A DNA stretch of 64,000 bases from Nomia melanderi (taxonomy: Eukaryota; Arthropoda; Insecta; Hymenoptera; Halictidae): NCBI RefSeq assembly GCF_051020985.1, contig NW_027475140.1, positions 62,001 to 126,000 on the forward strand, in the 5' to 3' direction. Of this stretch, positions 12,196-24,030 are shown piece after piece (the stretch's first letter is position 1; every line of letters begins with the position of its first letter). Below the pieces are notes generated by a model, which saw only the letters and a program-made list of their open reading frames with translations, searched no databases and was not told the origin of the DNA. A program made the position numbers and the translations under genes.

Positions 12196-13145
12196 CTCCT
12201 GCAGATAATTCAATTTGGTTTATTGCGCTGTATCTAATAGCACCCGAGATATCACCAGATATATATTGGATTTTCCCCTGACCCTGAGTGACCGGCCCCA
12301 TGTGACTGTGGTTTTCTCGGCCACTGGTGGTCCGAGGTCGTTCCGGCTACACAGATTCATGCGCCAGGGCCTCCTGCAGATAATTCACTTTGATTTATTG
12401 CGCTATCTGTAATAGCACCCGAGATATCACCAGATATATATTGGATTTTCCCCTGACCCTGAGTGTCCGGCTTCATGAGACTGTGGTTTTCTCGGCCCCT
12501 GGTGGTCCGAGGTCGTTCCCGCTGCACAGATTCATGCGCCATGGCCTCCTACAGACAATGCGCGTTGGTTTAATGCGCTATGTGTAATAGCACCCGAGAT
12601 ATCACCAGATATATATTGGATTTTTGCCTGACCCTGAGTTCTCGGCCCGATGAGACTGTGGTTTTCTCGGCCCCTGGTGGTCCGAGGTCGTTCCCGCTGC
12701 ACAGATTCATGCGTCAGGGCCTCCTGCAGACAATGCACTTTGATTTATCGAGCTATCTCTAATGGCACCCCATCTATCACCAGATATATAATGGATTTTT
12801 CCCTGACCCTGAGTGTCCGGCCCCATGAGACTGTGGTTTTCTCGGACCCTGGTGGTCCGAGGTCGTTCCCGCTGCACAGATTCATGCGCCAGGGCCTCCT
12901 ACAGACAATGCACATTGATTTATTGCGCTATCTGTAATAGCACCCGAGATATCACCAGATATATATTGGATTTTCCCCTGACCCTGAGTGTCCGGCCCCA
13001 TGAGACTGTGGTTGTCTCGGCCCCTGGAGGTCCGAGGACGTTCCCGCTGCACAGATTCATGCGCCAGCGCCTCCGGCAGATAATTCACTTTGGTTTATTG
13101 CGCTATCTCTAATAGCACCCGAGATATCACCAGATATATACTGGA
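12195..13145 (+). repeat. 5-monomer block, copy 1 (CGCGTTGG marker)
   Basis: This block is repeated at about 15172-16122 (displacement 2977 bp: 17 monomers plus the +2 bp unit at 15058) and partly at 16890-17510. It carries, in order, CCGGCCCCATGTGACTG, CCGGCTTCATGAGAC, the marker monomer AATGCGCGTTGGTTTAATG/ATGTGTAATAGC, TTTTTGCCTGACCCTGAGTT, and a monomer ending TATCGAGCTATC. That ordered combination identifies later copies near 32.7 kb and, in part, elsewhere. Confidence 0.86.
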
Positions 13146-13294
13146 TTTTCCCCTGACCCTGAGTGTCCGGCCCCATGAGACTGTGGTTTTCTCGGCCCCT
13201 GGAGGTCCGAGGTCGTTCCCGCTGCACAGATTCATGCGCCAGGGCCTCCTACAGACAATGCACTTTGATTTATTGCGCTATCTGACATAGCAGC

Positions 13295-14690
13295 CGAGAT
13301 ATCACCAGATATATATTGGATTTTCCCCTGACCCTGAGTGTCCGGCCCCATGAGACGGTGGTTTTATCGGCCCCTCGAGGTCCGAGGTCGTTCCCGCTGC
13401 ACAGATTCATGCGTCAGGGCCTCCTGCAGACAATGCACTTTGATTTATCGAGCTATCTCTAATGGCACCCGATATATCACCAGATATATAATGGATTTTT
13501 CCCTGACCCTGAGTGTCCGGCCACATGAGACTGTGGTTTTTTCGGCCCCTGATGGTCCGAGGTCGTTCCCGCTGCACAGATTCATGCGCCAGGGCCTCCT
13601 ACAGACAATGCACTTTGATTTATTGCGCTATCTGTAATAGCACCCGAGATATCACCAGATATATATTGGATTTTCCCCTGACCCTGAGTGTCCGGCCCCA
13701 TGAGACTGTGGTTGTCTCGGCCCCTGGAGGTCCGAGGACGTTCCCGCTGCACAGATTCATGCGCCAGCGCCTCCTGCAGATAATTCACTTTGGTTTATTG
13801 CGCTATCTCTAATAGCACCCGAGATATCACCAGATATATACTGGATTTTCCCCTGACCCTGAGTGTCCGGCCCCATGAGACTGTGGTTTTCTCGGCCCCT
13901 GGTGGTGCGAGGTCGTTCCCGTTGCACAGATTCATGCGCCATGGCCTGCTGCAGATAATTCACTTTGGTTTATTGCCCTATCTCTAATAGCACCCGAGAT
14001 ATCACCAGATATATATTGGATTTTCCCCTGACCCTGAGTGTCCGGCCCCATGAGACGGTGGTTGTCTCGGCCCCTGGTGGTCCGAGGTCGTTCCCGCTGC
14101 ACACATTCATGCGCCAGGGCCTGCTACAGACAATGCACTTTGATTTATTGTGCTATCTGTAATATAACCCGAGATATCACCAGATATATATTGGATTTTT
14201 CCCTGACCCTGAGTGTCCGGCCCCATGAGACGGTTGTTGTCTCGGCCCCTGGTGGTCCGAGGTCGTTCCCGCTGCACAGATTCTTGCGCCAGGGCCTCCT
14301 GCAGATAATTCACTTTGGTTTATTACGCTATCGCTAATAGCACCCAAGATATCACCAGATATATATTGGATTTTTCCCTGACCCTGAGTGTCCGGCCCCA
14401 TGAGACTGTGGATTTTTCGGCCCCTGGTGGTCCGAGGTCGTTCCCGTTGCACAGATTCATGCGCCAGGGCCTCCTGCAGATAATGCACTTTGGTTTATTG
14501 CGCTATATCTAATAGCACCCAAGATATCACCAGATATATATTGGATTTTTCCCTGACCCTGAGTGTACGGCCCCATGAGACTGTGGTTTCCTCGGCCCGT
14601 GGTGGTCCGAGGTCGTTCCCGCTGCACAGATTCATGCGCCAGGGCCTCCAACAGACAATGCACTTTGATTTATTTCGCTATCTGCAATAG
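13295..14690 (+). repeat. 8-monomer derivative of the 9.4-11.2 kb segment
   Basis: This is a copy of 9445-11190 lacking 350 bp, exactly two monomers. The switch in displacement from 3850 to 3500 bp occurs at about 14056, between GGCCCCATGAGAC and GGTGGTTGTCTCGG. The unit just before it (near 13281) ends CTGACATAGCAGCC instead of CTGTAATAGCACC, a private change. Confidence 0.85.
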
Positions 14691-15171
14691 GACCCGAGAT
14701 ATCACCAGATATACATTGGATTTTCCCCAGACCCTGAGTGTCCGGCCGCATGAGACTGTAGTTTTCTCGGCCCCTGGGGGTCCGAGGTCGTTCCCGCTGC
14801 ACAGATTCATGCGCCAGGGCCTCCTCCAGACAATGAACTTTGATTTCTTGCGCTATCTGTAATAGCTCCCGACATATCACCAGATATATAACGGATTTTC
14901 CCCAGACCCTGAGTGTCCGGCCCCATGAGACTTTAGTTTTCTCGGCCCCTGGTGGTCCGAGGTCGTTCCCGCTGCACAGATGCATGCGCCAGGGCCTCTT
15001 GCAGATAATACACTTTGGTTTATTGCGCTGTATCTAATAGCACCCGAGATATCACTTGATATATATATTGGATTTTCCCCTGACCCTGAGTGTCCGGCCC
15101 CATTAGACTGTGGTTTTCTCGGCCCCTGGTGGTCCGAGGTCGTTCCCGCTGCCCAGATTCATGCGCCAGGG
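14691..15171 (+). repeat. Satellite monomers between duplicated blocks, including a 177-bp unit
   Basis: Three units link the blocks. They carry GACCCGAGATATC/CATTGGATTTTCCCCAGACC, CTCCCGACATATC with TATAACGG, and then the first TA-expanded unit with CCCCATTAGACTG. The last two types form a pair that recurs near 50.1, 54.0, 57.6 and 57.95 kb. Confidence 0.8.
15058..15071 (+). repeat. TA-expanded (177-bp) monomer
   Basis: GATATATATATTGG instead of GATATATATTGG, +2 bp, preceded by CACTT. It shifts the phase of all downstream units by two. Confidence 0.92.
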
Positions 15172-16122
15172 CCTCCTGCAGATAATTCAATTTGGTTTAT
15201 TGCGCTGTATCTAATAGCACCCGAGATATCACCAGATATATATTGGATTTTCCCCTGACCCTGAGTGACCGGCCCCATGTGACTGTGGTTTTCTCGGCCC
15301 CTGGTGGTCCGAGGTCGTTCCCGCTACACAGATTCATGCGCCAGGGCCTCCTGCAGATAATTCACTTTGATTTATTGCGCTATCTGTAATAGCACCCGAG
15401 ATATCACCAGATATATATTGGATTTTCCCCTGACCCTGAGTGTCCGGCTTCATGAGACTGTGGTTTTCTCGGCCCCTGGTGGTCCGAGGTCGTTCCCGCT
15501 GCACAGATTCATGCGCCATGGCCTCCTACAGACAATGCGCGTTGGTTTAATGCGCTATGTGTAATAGCACCCGAGATATCACCAGATATATATTGGATTT
15601 TTGCCTGACCCTGAGTTCTCGGCACGATGAGACTGTGGTTTTCTCGGCCCCTGGTGGTCCGAGGTCGTTCCCGCTGCACAGATTCATGCGTCAGGGCCTC
15701 CTGCAGACAATGCACTTTGATTTATCGAGCTATCTCTAATGGCACCCCATCTATCACCAGATATATAATGGATTTTTCCCTGACCCTGAGTGTCCGGCCC
15801 CATGAGACTGTGGTTTTCTCGGCCCCTGGTGGTCCGAGGTCGTTCCCGCTGCACAGATTCATGCGCCAGGGCCTCCTACAGACAATGCACTTTGATTTAT
15901 TGCGCTATCTGTAATAGCACCCGCGATATCACCAGATATATATTGGATTTTCCCCTGACCCTGAGTGTCCGGCCCCATGAGACTGTGGTTGTCTCGGCCC
16001 CTGGAGGTCCGAGGACGTTCCCGTTGCACAGATTCATGCGCCAGGGCCTCCTGCAGATAATTCACTTTGGTTTATTGCGCTATCTCTAATAGCACCCGAG
16101 ATATCACCAGATATATACTGGA
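15172..16122 (+). repeat. 5-monomer block, copy 2 (CGCGTTGG marker)
   Basis: This block matches 12195-13145 at +2977 bp with few substitutions. Examples are TCGGCCCCTGG for TCGGCCACTGG near 12320, and GGCACGATGAG for GGCCCGATGAG near 15622. The match ends where this copy reads TTTTTCACTGACC instead of TTTTCCCCTGACC. Confidence 0.86.
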
Positions 16123-16889
16123 TTTTTCACTGACCCTGAGTGTCCGGCCCCATGAGACGGTCGTTTTCTCAGCCCCTGGTGGCCCGAGGTCGTTCCCGCT
16201 GCACAGATTCATGCGCCAGGGCCTCCTGCAGATAATTCACTTTGGTTTATTGCGCTATCTGTAATAGCACCCGAGATATCACCAGATATATATTGGATTT
16301 TCCCCTGACCCTGAGTGTCCGGCCGCATGAGACTGTAGTTTTCTCGGCCCCTGGTGGTCCGAGGTCGTTCCCGCTGCACAGAGTCATGCGCCAGGGCCTC
16401 CTACAGACAATGCACTTTGATTTATTGTGCTATCTGTAATAGCACCCGAGATATCACCAGATATATATTGGATTTTTGGCTGACCCAGAGTGTCCGGCCC
16501 CATGAGACGGTGGTTTTCTCGGCCCCTGGTGGTCCGAGGTCGTTCCCGCTGGACAGGTTCATGCGCCAGGGTCTCGTACAGACAATGCACTTTGATTTAT
16601 TGCGCTATCTGTAATAGCACCCGAGATATCACCACATATATATTGGATTTTCCCCTGACCTTGAGTGTCCGGCCCCATGAGACTGTGGTTTTCTCGGTCC
16701 CTGGAGGTCCGAGAACGTTCCCGCTGCACAGGTTCATGCGCCAGGGTCTCCTACAGACAATGCACTTTGATTTATTGCGCTATCTGTAACAGCACCCGAG
16801 ATATCAGCTGATATATATTGGATTTTTCACTGACCCTGAGTGTCCTGCCCCATGAGACGGTGGTTTTCTCGGCCCCTGGTGGTCCGAGG
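16123..16889 (+). repeat. Satellite monomers with CAGAGTCATGCG and CCACATATATATTGG variants
   Basis: The order is a GTCGTTTTCTCAGCCCC unit, a CAGAGTCATGCGCC unit, a CCCAGAGTGTCC/CTGGACAGGTTC unit, and a CACCACATATATATTGG/CCTTGAGTG unit. The same order recurs at 36.8-37.3, 38.4-38.9, 59.2-59.7, 60.8-61.3 and 63.4-63.9 kb. It is therefore an early copy of a module that dominates later 9-mers. Confidence 0.82.
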
Positions 16890-17510
16890 TCGTTCCCGCT
16901 ACACAGATTCATGCGCCAGGGCCTCCTGCAGATAATTCACTTTGATTTATTGCGCTATCTGTAATAGCACCCGAGATATCACCAGATATATATTGGATTT
17001 TCCCCTGACCCTGAGTGTCCGGCTTCATGAGACTGTGGTTTTCTCGGCCCCTGGTGGTCCGAGGTCGTTCCCGCTGCACAGATTCATGCGCCATGGCCTC
17101 CTACAGACAATGCGCGTTGGTTTAATGCGCTATGTGTAATAGCACCCGAGATATCACCAGATATATATTGGATTTTTGCCTGACCCTGAGTTCTCGGACC
17201 GATGAGACTGTGGTTTTCTCGGCCCCTGGTGGTCCGAGGTCGTTCCCGCTGCACAGATTCATGCGTCAGGGCCTCCTGCAGACAATGCACTTTGATTTAT
17301 CGAGCTATCTCTAATGGCACCCGATCTATCACCAGATATATAATGGATTTTTCCCTGACCCTGAGTGTCCGGCCCCATGAGACTGTGGTTTTCTCGGACC
17401 CTGGTGGTCCGAGGTCGTTCCCGCTGCACAGATTCATGCGCCAGGGCCTCCTACAGACAATGCACATTGATTTATTGCGCTATCTGTAATAGAACCCGAG
17501 ATATCACCAG
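16890..17510 (+). repeat. CGCGTTGG-marker block, copy 3 (partial)
   Basis: Matches about 15315-15935 at +1575 bp (9 monomers), including CCGGCTTCATGAGAC and AATGCGCGTTGG near 17110. It runs into 17511-17957, and the joint stretch about 17055-17957 recurs at 32636-33538. Confidence 0.84.
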
Positions 17511-17957
17511 ATATATATTGGATTTTACCCTGACCCTGAGTGTCCGGCCCCATGAGACGGTGGTTGTCTCGGCCCCTGGAGGTCCGAGGACGTTCCCGCT
17601 GCACAGATTCATGCGCCAGGGCCTCCTACAGATAATTCACTTTGGTTTATTGCGCTATCTATAATAGCACCCGAAATATCACCAGATATATGCTGGATTT
17701 TCACATGACCTTGGGTGACGGATTCCGAATATCTGTAATTTTCTCGGCCCCTGGTGGTTCGAGGTCGTTCCTGCTGCACAGACTCATTCGCCTGTGCCTC
17801 CTACAGACAATGCACTTTGATTTATCGCGCTATCTGTAATAGCACCCGAGATATCACCAGATATATATTGGATTTTTCCTCGACCCTGAGTGTCCGGCCC
17901 CTTGAGACGGTGGTTTTCTCGGCCTCTTGTGGTCAGAGGTCGTTCCCGCTGCACAGA
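17055..17957 (+). repeat. ~900-bp segment recurring 15.6 kb downstream
   Basis: Matches about 32636-33538 at a displacement of 15581 bp, which is 89 monomers plus 6 bp, the sum of the indels between them. It links the CGCGTTGG marker, a TATCGAGCTATC unit, a CACATTGATTTATTG unit, a GGTTGTCTCGG/GAGGACG unit and a type-2 divergent-cassette monomer (17692 and 33273). It ends where this copy has ATTCATTCCCAAGG and the other has ATTCATGCGCCAGG. Confidence 0.82.
17692..17740 (+). repeat. Divergent-cassette monomer, type 2 (2 of 6)
   Basis: Type 2 cassette with TCTGTAATT, followed by the same GACTCATTCGCCTGTGCC tail. It belongs to the 900-bp segment copied to 33.3 kb. Confidence 0.9.
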
Positions 17958-20467
17958 TTCATTCCCAAGGGCCTCCTGCAGACAATGCTCTTTGATTTAT
18001 TGCGCTATCTGCAATAGCACCCGAGATATCAGCAGATATATTTTTGATTTTTCCCTGTCCCTGAGTGTCCGGCCCCATGAGACTGTGGTTTTCTCGGCCC
18101 CTGGTGGTCCGAGGTCGTTCCCGCTGCACAGATTCATGCGCCAGGGCCTCCTACAGACAATGCACTTTGATTTATTGCGCTATCTGTAATAGCACCCGAG
18201 ATATCACCAGATATATATTGGATTTTCCCCTGACCCTGAGTGTCCGGCCCCATGAGACTGTGGTTGTCTCGGCCCCTGGAGGTCCGAGGACGTTCCCGTT
18301 GCACAGATTCATGCGCCAGGGCCTCCTGCAGATAATTCACTTTGGTTTATTGCGCTATCTGTAATAGCACCCGAGATATCACCAGATATATATTGGATTT
18401 TCCCCTGACCCTGAGTGTCCGGCCGCATGAGACTGTAGTTTTCTCGGCCCCTGGTGGTCCGAGGTCGTTCCCGCTGCACAGAGTCATGCGCCAGGGCCTC
18501 CTACAGACAATGCACTTTGATTTATTGCGCTATCTGTAATAGCACCCGAGATATCACCAGATATATATTGGATTTTTCGCTGACCCAGAGTGTCCGGCCC
18601 CATGAGACGGTGGTTTTCTCGGCCCCTGGTGTTCCGAGGTCGTTCCCGCTGCACAGATGCATGCGGCAGGGCCTCCTGCAGATAATTCCCTTTGGTTTAT
18701 TGCGCTATCTCTAATAGCACCCGAGATATCACCTGATATATATTGGATTTTCCCCTGACCCTAAGTGTCCGGCCCCATTAGACTGTGGTTTTCTCGGCCC
18801 CTGGTGGTCCGAGGTCGTTCCCGCTGCCCAGATTCATGCGCCAGGGCCTCCTGCAGATAATTCACTTTGGTTTATTGCGCTGTATCTAATAGCACCCGAG
18901 ATATCACCAGATATATATTGGATTTTCCCCTGACCCTGAGTGTCCGGCCCCATGAGACTGTGGTTTTCTCGGCCCGTGGTGGTTCGAGGTCGTTCCCGCT
19001 GCCCAGATACATGCGCCAGGGCCTCCTCCAGACAATGCACTTGGATTTATTGCGCTATCTGTAATAGCACCCGACATATCACCAGATATATATAGCATTT
19101 TTCCCTGACCCTGAGTGTCCGGCCCCATGAGACGGTGGTTTTCTCGGCCCCTGGTGGTCCGAGGTTGTTCCCGCTGCAGAGATTCATGCGCCAGGGCCTC
19201 CTACAGACAATGCACTTTGATTTATTGCTCTATCTGTAATAGCACCCGAGATATCACCAGATATATATTGGATTTTCCCCTGACCCTGAGTGTCCGGCCC
19301 CATGAGACTGTGGTTTTCTCGGCCCCTGGTGGTGCGAGGTCGTTCCCGTTGCACAGATTCATGCGCCATGGCCTGCTGCAGATAATTCACTTTGGTTTAT
19401 TGCCCTATCTCTAATAGCACCCGAGATATCACCAGATATATATTGGATTTTCCCCTGACCCTGAGTGTCCGGCCCCATGAGACTGTGGTTTTCTGGGCCC
19501 CTGGTGGCCCGAGGTCGTTCCCGCTGCACAGATTCATGCGCCAGGGCCTCCTACAGACATTGCACTTTGATTTATTGCGCTATCTGTAATAGCACCCGAG
19601 ATATCACCAGATATATATTGGATTTTTCACTGACCCTGAGCGTCCGGCCCCATGAGACGGTCGTTTTCTCGGCCCCTGGTGGTCCGAGGTCGTTCCCGCT
19701 GCCCAGATTCATGCGCCAGGGCCTCGTCCAGACAATGCACTTTGATTTATTGTGCTATCTGTAATAGCACCCGACATATCACCAGATATATATTGCATTT
19801 TTCCCTGACCCTGAGTGTCCGGCCCCATGAGACGGTGGTTTTCTCGGCCCCTGGTGGTCCGAGGTCGTTCCCGCTGCACAGATGCATGGGCCAGGGCTTC
19901 CTGCAGATAATTCACTTTGGTTTATTGCTCTATCTGTAATAGCACCCGAGATATCACCAGATATATATTGGATTTTCCCCTGACCCTGAGTGTCCGGCCC
20001 CATGAGACGGTGGTTGTCTCGGCCCCTGGTGGTCTGAGGTCGTTCCCGCTGCACGGATTCATGCGCCAGGGCCTCCTACAGACAATGCACTTTGATTTAT
20101 TTCGCTATCTGTAATAGGACCCGAGATATCACCAGATATATATTGGATTTTCCCCAGACCCTGAGTGTCCGGCCGCATGAGACTGTAGTTTTCTCGGCCC
20201 CTGGTGGTCCGAGGTCGTTCCCGCTGCACAGATTCATGCGCCAGGGCCTCCTACAGACAATGCACTTTGATTTATTGCGCTATCTCTAATAGCACCCGAG
20301 ATATCACCAGATATATATTGGATTTTACCCTGACCGTGAGAGTCCGGCCCCATGAGACTGTGGTTTTTTCGGACCCTGGTGGTCCGAGGTCGTTCCCGCT
20401 GCACAGATTCATGCGCCAGGGCCTCCTACAGACAATGCACTTTGGTTTATTACGCTATCTCTAATAG

Positions 20468-20476
20468 CACCCCTAG
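20468..20476 (+). repeat. 176-bp monomer (+1 bp)
   Basis: GCACCCCTAGATATC replaces GCACCCGAGATATC. A private event with no second copy seen. Confidence 0.85.
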
Positions 20477-21573
20477 ATATCACCAGATATATATTGGATT
20501 TTCCCCAGACCCTGAGTGCCCCGCCCCATGAGACGGTGGTTTTCTCGGCCCCTGGTGGTCCGAGGTCGTTCCCACTGCACAGATTCATGCGCCAGGGCCT
20601 CCTACAGACAATGCACTTTGATTTATTGCGCTATCTGTAATAGCACCCGAGATATCACCAGATCTATATTGGATTTTCCCCTGACCCTGAGTGTCCGGCC
20701 CCATGAGACTGTGGTTTTCTCGGCCCCTTGTGGTCCGAGGTCGTTCCCGATGCACAGATTCATGCGCCAGGGCCTCCTGCAGATAATTCACTTTGGCTTA
20801 TTGCGCTATCTCTAATACCACCCGAGATATCTCCAGATATATATTGGATTTTCCCCTGACCCTGAGTGTCCGGTCCCATGAGACTGTGGTTTTCTCGGCC
20901 CCTGGTGGTCCGAGGTCGTTGCCGCTGCACAGGTTCATGCGGCAGGGCCTCCTACAGACAATGCACTTTGATTTATTGCGCTATCTCTAATAGCACCCAA
21001 GATATCACCAGATAAATATTGGATTTTCCCCTGACCCTGAGTGTCCGTCCCCATGAGACGGTGGTTTTCTCGGCCCCTGATGGTCCGAGGTCGTTCCCGC
21101 TGGCCACATTTATGCGCCAGGGCCTCCTACAGACAATGCACTTTGATTTATTGCGCTATCTGTAATAGCACCAGAGATATCACCAGATATATATTGGATT
21201 TTCCCCTGACCCTGAGTGTCCGGCCCCTTGAGACTGTCGTTTTCGCGGCCCCTGGTGGTCCGAGGTCGTTCCCGTTGCACAGATTCATGCGCCAGGGCCT
21301 CCTGCAGATAATTCACCTTGGTTTATTGCGCTATCTCTAATAGCACCCGAGATATCACCAGATATATATTGGATTTTCCCCTGACCCTGAGTGTCCGGCC
21401 CCATGAGACTGTAGTTTTCTCGGCCGCTGGTGGTCCTAGGTCGTTCCCGCTGCACAGATTCATGCGCCAGGGCCTCCTACAGACAATGCACTTTGATTTA
21501 TTGCGTTATCTGTAATAGCACCCGAGATATCACCACATATATATTGGATTTTTCCCTGGCCCAGAGTGTCCGG

Positions 21574-21584
21574 CCCCCTCGAGA
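21574..21584 (+). repeat. 176-bp monomer (+1 bp)
   Basis: GGCCCCCTCGAGACGG replaces GGCCCCATGAGACGG. A private event that creates a CTCGAG hexamer. Confidence 0.85.
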
Positions 21585-22618
21585 CGGTGCTTTCCTCGGC
21601 CCCTGGTGGTCCGAGGTCGTTCCCGCTGCACAGCTTCATGCGCCAGGTCCTCCTGCAGATAATTCACTATGGTTTATTGCGCTATCTCTAATAGCACCCG
21701 AGATATCACCAGATATATATTGGATTTTGCCCTGACCCTGAGTGTCCGGCCCCATGAGACTGTGGTTTCCTCGGCCTCTGGTGGTCCGAGGTCGTTCCCG
21801 CTGCACAGATTCATGCGCCAGGGCCTCCTACAGACAATGCACTTTGATTTATTTCGCTATCTGTAATAGGACCGGAGATATCACCAGATATATATTGGAT
21901 TTTCCCCAGACCCTGAGTGTCCGGCCGCATGAGACTGTAGTTTTATCGGCCCCTGGTGGTCCGAGGTTGTTCCCGCTGCACAGATTCATGCGCCAGGGCC
22001 TCCTACAGACAATGCACTTTGATTTATTGCGCTATCTGTAATAGCACCCGAGGTATCACCACATATATATTGGATTTTTCGCTGACCCAGAGTGTCCGGC
22101 CCCATGAGACGGTGGTTTTCTCGGCCCCTGGTGGTCCGAGGTCGTTCGCGCTGCACAGCTTCAGGTGCCAGGGCCTCCTGCAGATGACTCACCTTGGTTT
22201 ATTGCGCTATCTCTAATAGCACCCGAGATATCACCAGATATATATTGGATTTTTCCCTGACCCTGAGTGTCCGGCCCCATGAGACTGTTGTTTTTTCGAC
22301 CCCTGGTGGTCCGAGGTCGTTACCGTTGCACAGATTCATGCGCCAGGGCCTCCTGCAGATAATTCACTTTGGTTTATTGCGCTATCTCTAATAGCACCCG
22401 AGATATCACCAGATGTATATTGGATTTTTCCCTTACCCTGAGTGTCCGGCCCCATGAGACGGTGGTTTTCTCGGCCCCTGGTGGTCCTAGGTCGTTCCCG
22501 CTGCACAGATGCATGCGGCAGGGCCTCCTGCAGATAATTCCCTTTGGCTTATTGCGCTATCTTTAATAGCACCCGAGATATCACCAGATATATATTGGAT
22601 TTTCCCCTGACCCTGAGT

Positions 22619-22739
22619 GTCCGCCCCATGAGACTGTGGTTTTTTTGGCCCCTGGTGGTCCGAGGTCGTTCCCGTTGCACAGATTCATGCGCCAGGGCCT
22701 CCTGCAGATAACTCACTTTGGTTTATTGCGCTATCGACT
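22619..22739 (+). repeat. Monomer with -1 and +1 bp changes
   Basis: GTCCGCCCCATG (one G lost, near 22622) is followed by GCTATCGACTAATAG (one base gained, near 22736), so the phase returns to its former value. The deletion is shared with the unit at 24022; the insertion is private. Confidence 0.82.
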
Positions 22740-24018
22740 AATAGCACCCAAGTTATCACCAGATATATATTGAATTTTTCCCTGACCCTCAGTGTCCGGC
22801 CCCATGAGACTGTGGTTTTCTCGGCACCTGGTGGTCCGAGGTCGTTCCCGCTGCACAGATTCATGCGCCAGGGCCTCCTACAGACAATGCACTTTGATTT
22901 ATTGCGCTATCTGTAATAGCACCCAAGATATCACCAGATAAATATTGGATTTTCCCCTGACCATGAGTGTCCGGCCCCATGAGACGGTGGTTTTCTCGGC
23001 CCCTGATGGTCCGAGGTCGTTCCCGCTGTCCACATTTATGCGCCAGGGCCTCCGACAGACAATGCAATTTGATTTATTGCGCTATCTCTAATAGCACCCG
23101 AGATATCACCAGATATATATTGGATTTTGCCCTGACCCTGAGTGTCCGGCCCCATGAGACTATGGTTTTCTCGGCCCCTGGTGGTCCGAGGTTGTTCCCG
23201 CTGCACAGATTCATGCGCCATGGCCTCCTACAGACAATGCACTTTGATTTATTTCTCTATCTGTAATAGCACCCGAGATATCACCAGATATATGTTGGAT
23301 TTTCCCCTGACCCTGATTGTCCGGCCCCATGAGACTGTGGTTTTCTCGGCCCCTGGTGGTCCGAGGTCGTTCCCGCTGCACAGATTCATGCGCCAGGGCC
23401 TCCTACAGACAATGCACTTTGATTTATTGCGCTATCTGTAATAGCACCCGAGATATCACCAGATATATATTGGATTTTTCCCTGACCCTGAGTGTCCGGC
23501 CCCATGAGACGGTGGATGTCTCGGCCCCTGATGGTCCGAGATCTTTCCCGCTGCACAGATTCATGCGCCAGGGCCTCCTGCAGACAATTCACTTTGGTTT
23601 ATTGCGCTATCTCTAATAGCACCCGAGATATCACCAGATATATATTGGATTTTTCCCTGACCCTGAGTGTCCGGCCCCATGAGACGGTGGTTTTCTCGGC
23701 CCCTGGTGGTCCGCGGTCGTTCCCGCTGCACAGATTCATGCGCCAGGGACTCCTGCAGATAATTCACTTTCGTTTATTGCGCTATCTCGAATAGCACCCG
23801 AGATATCACCAGATATATATTGGATTTTTCCCTTACCCTGAGTGTCCGGCCCCATGAGACGGTGGTTTTCTCGGCCCCTGGTGGTCCTAGGTCGTTCCCG
23901 CTGCACAGATGCATGCGCCAGGGCCTCCTCCAGATAATTCCCTTTGGCTTATTGCGCTATCTTTAATAGCACCCGAGATATCACCAGATATATATTGGAT
24001 TTTCCCCTGACCCTGAGT

Positions 24019-24030
24019 GTCCGCCCCATG
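24019..24030 (+). repeat. 174-bp monomer (1-bp deletion)
   Basis: GTCCGCCCCATG, 1400 bp (8 monomers) after the same change at 22622, so inherited by duplication. This in-frame 174-bp unit is why an open frame of 123 codons exists at 23944-24315. Confidence 0.88.

Noticed and set aside
21574..21584. CTCGAG site as a cloning scar or vector junction
   Set aside because: It arises from a one-base gain and a substitution inside an otherwise normal monomer, with satellite on both sides and no vector sequence.
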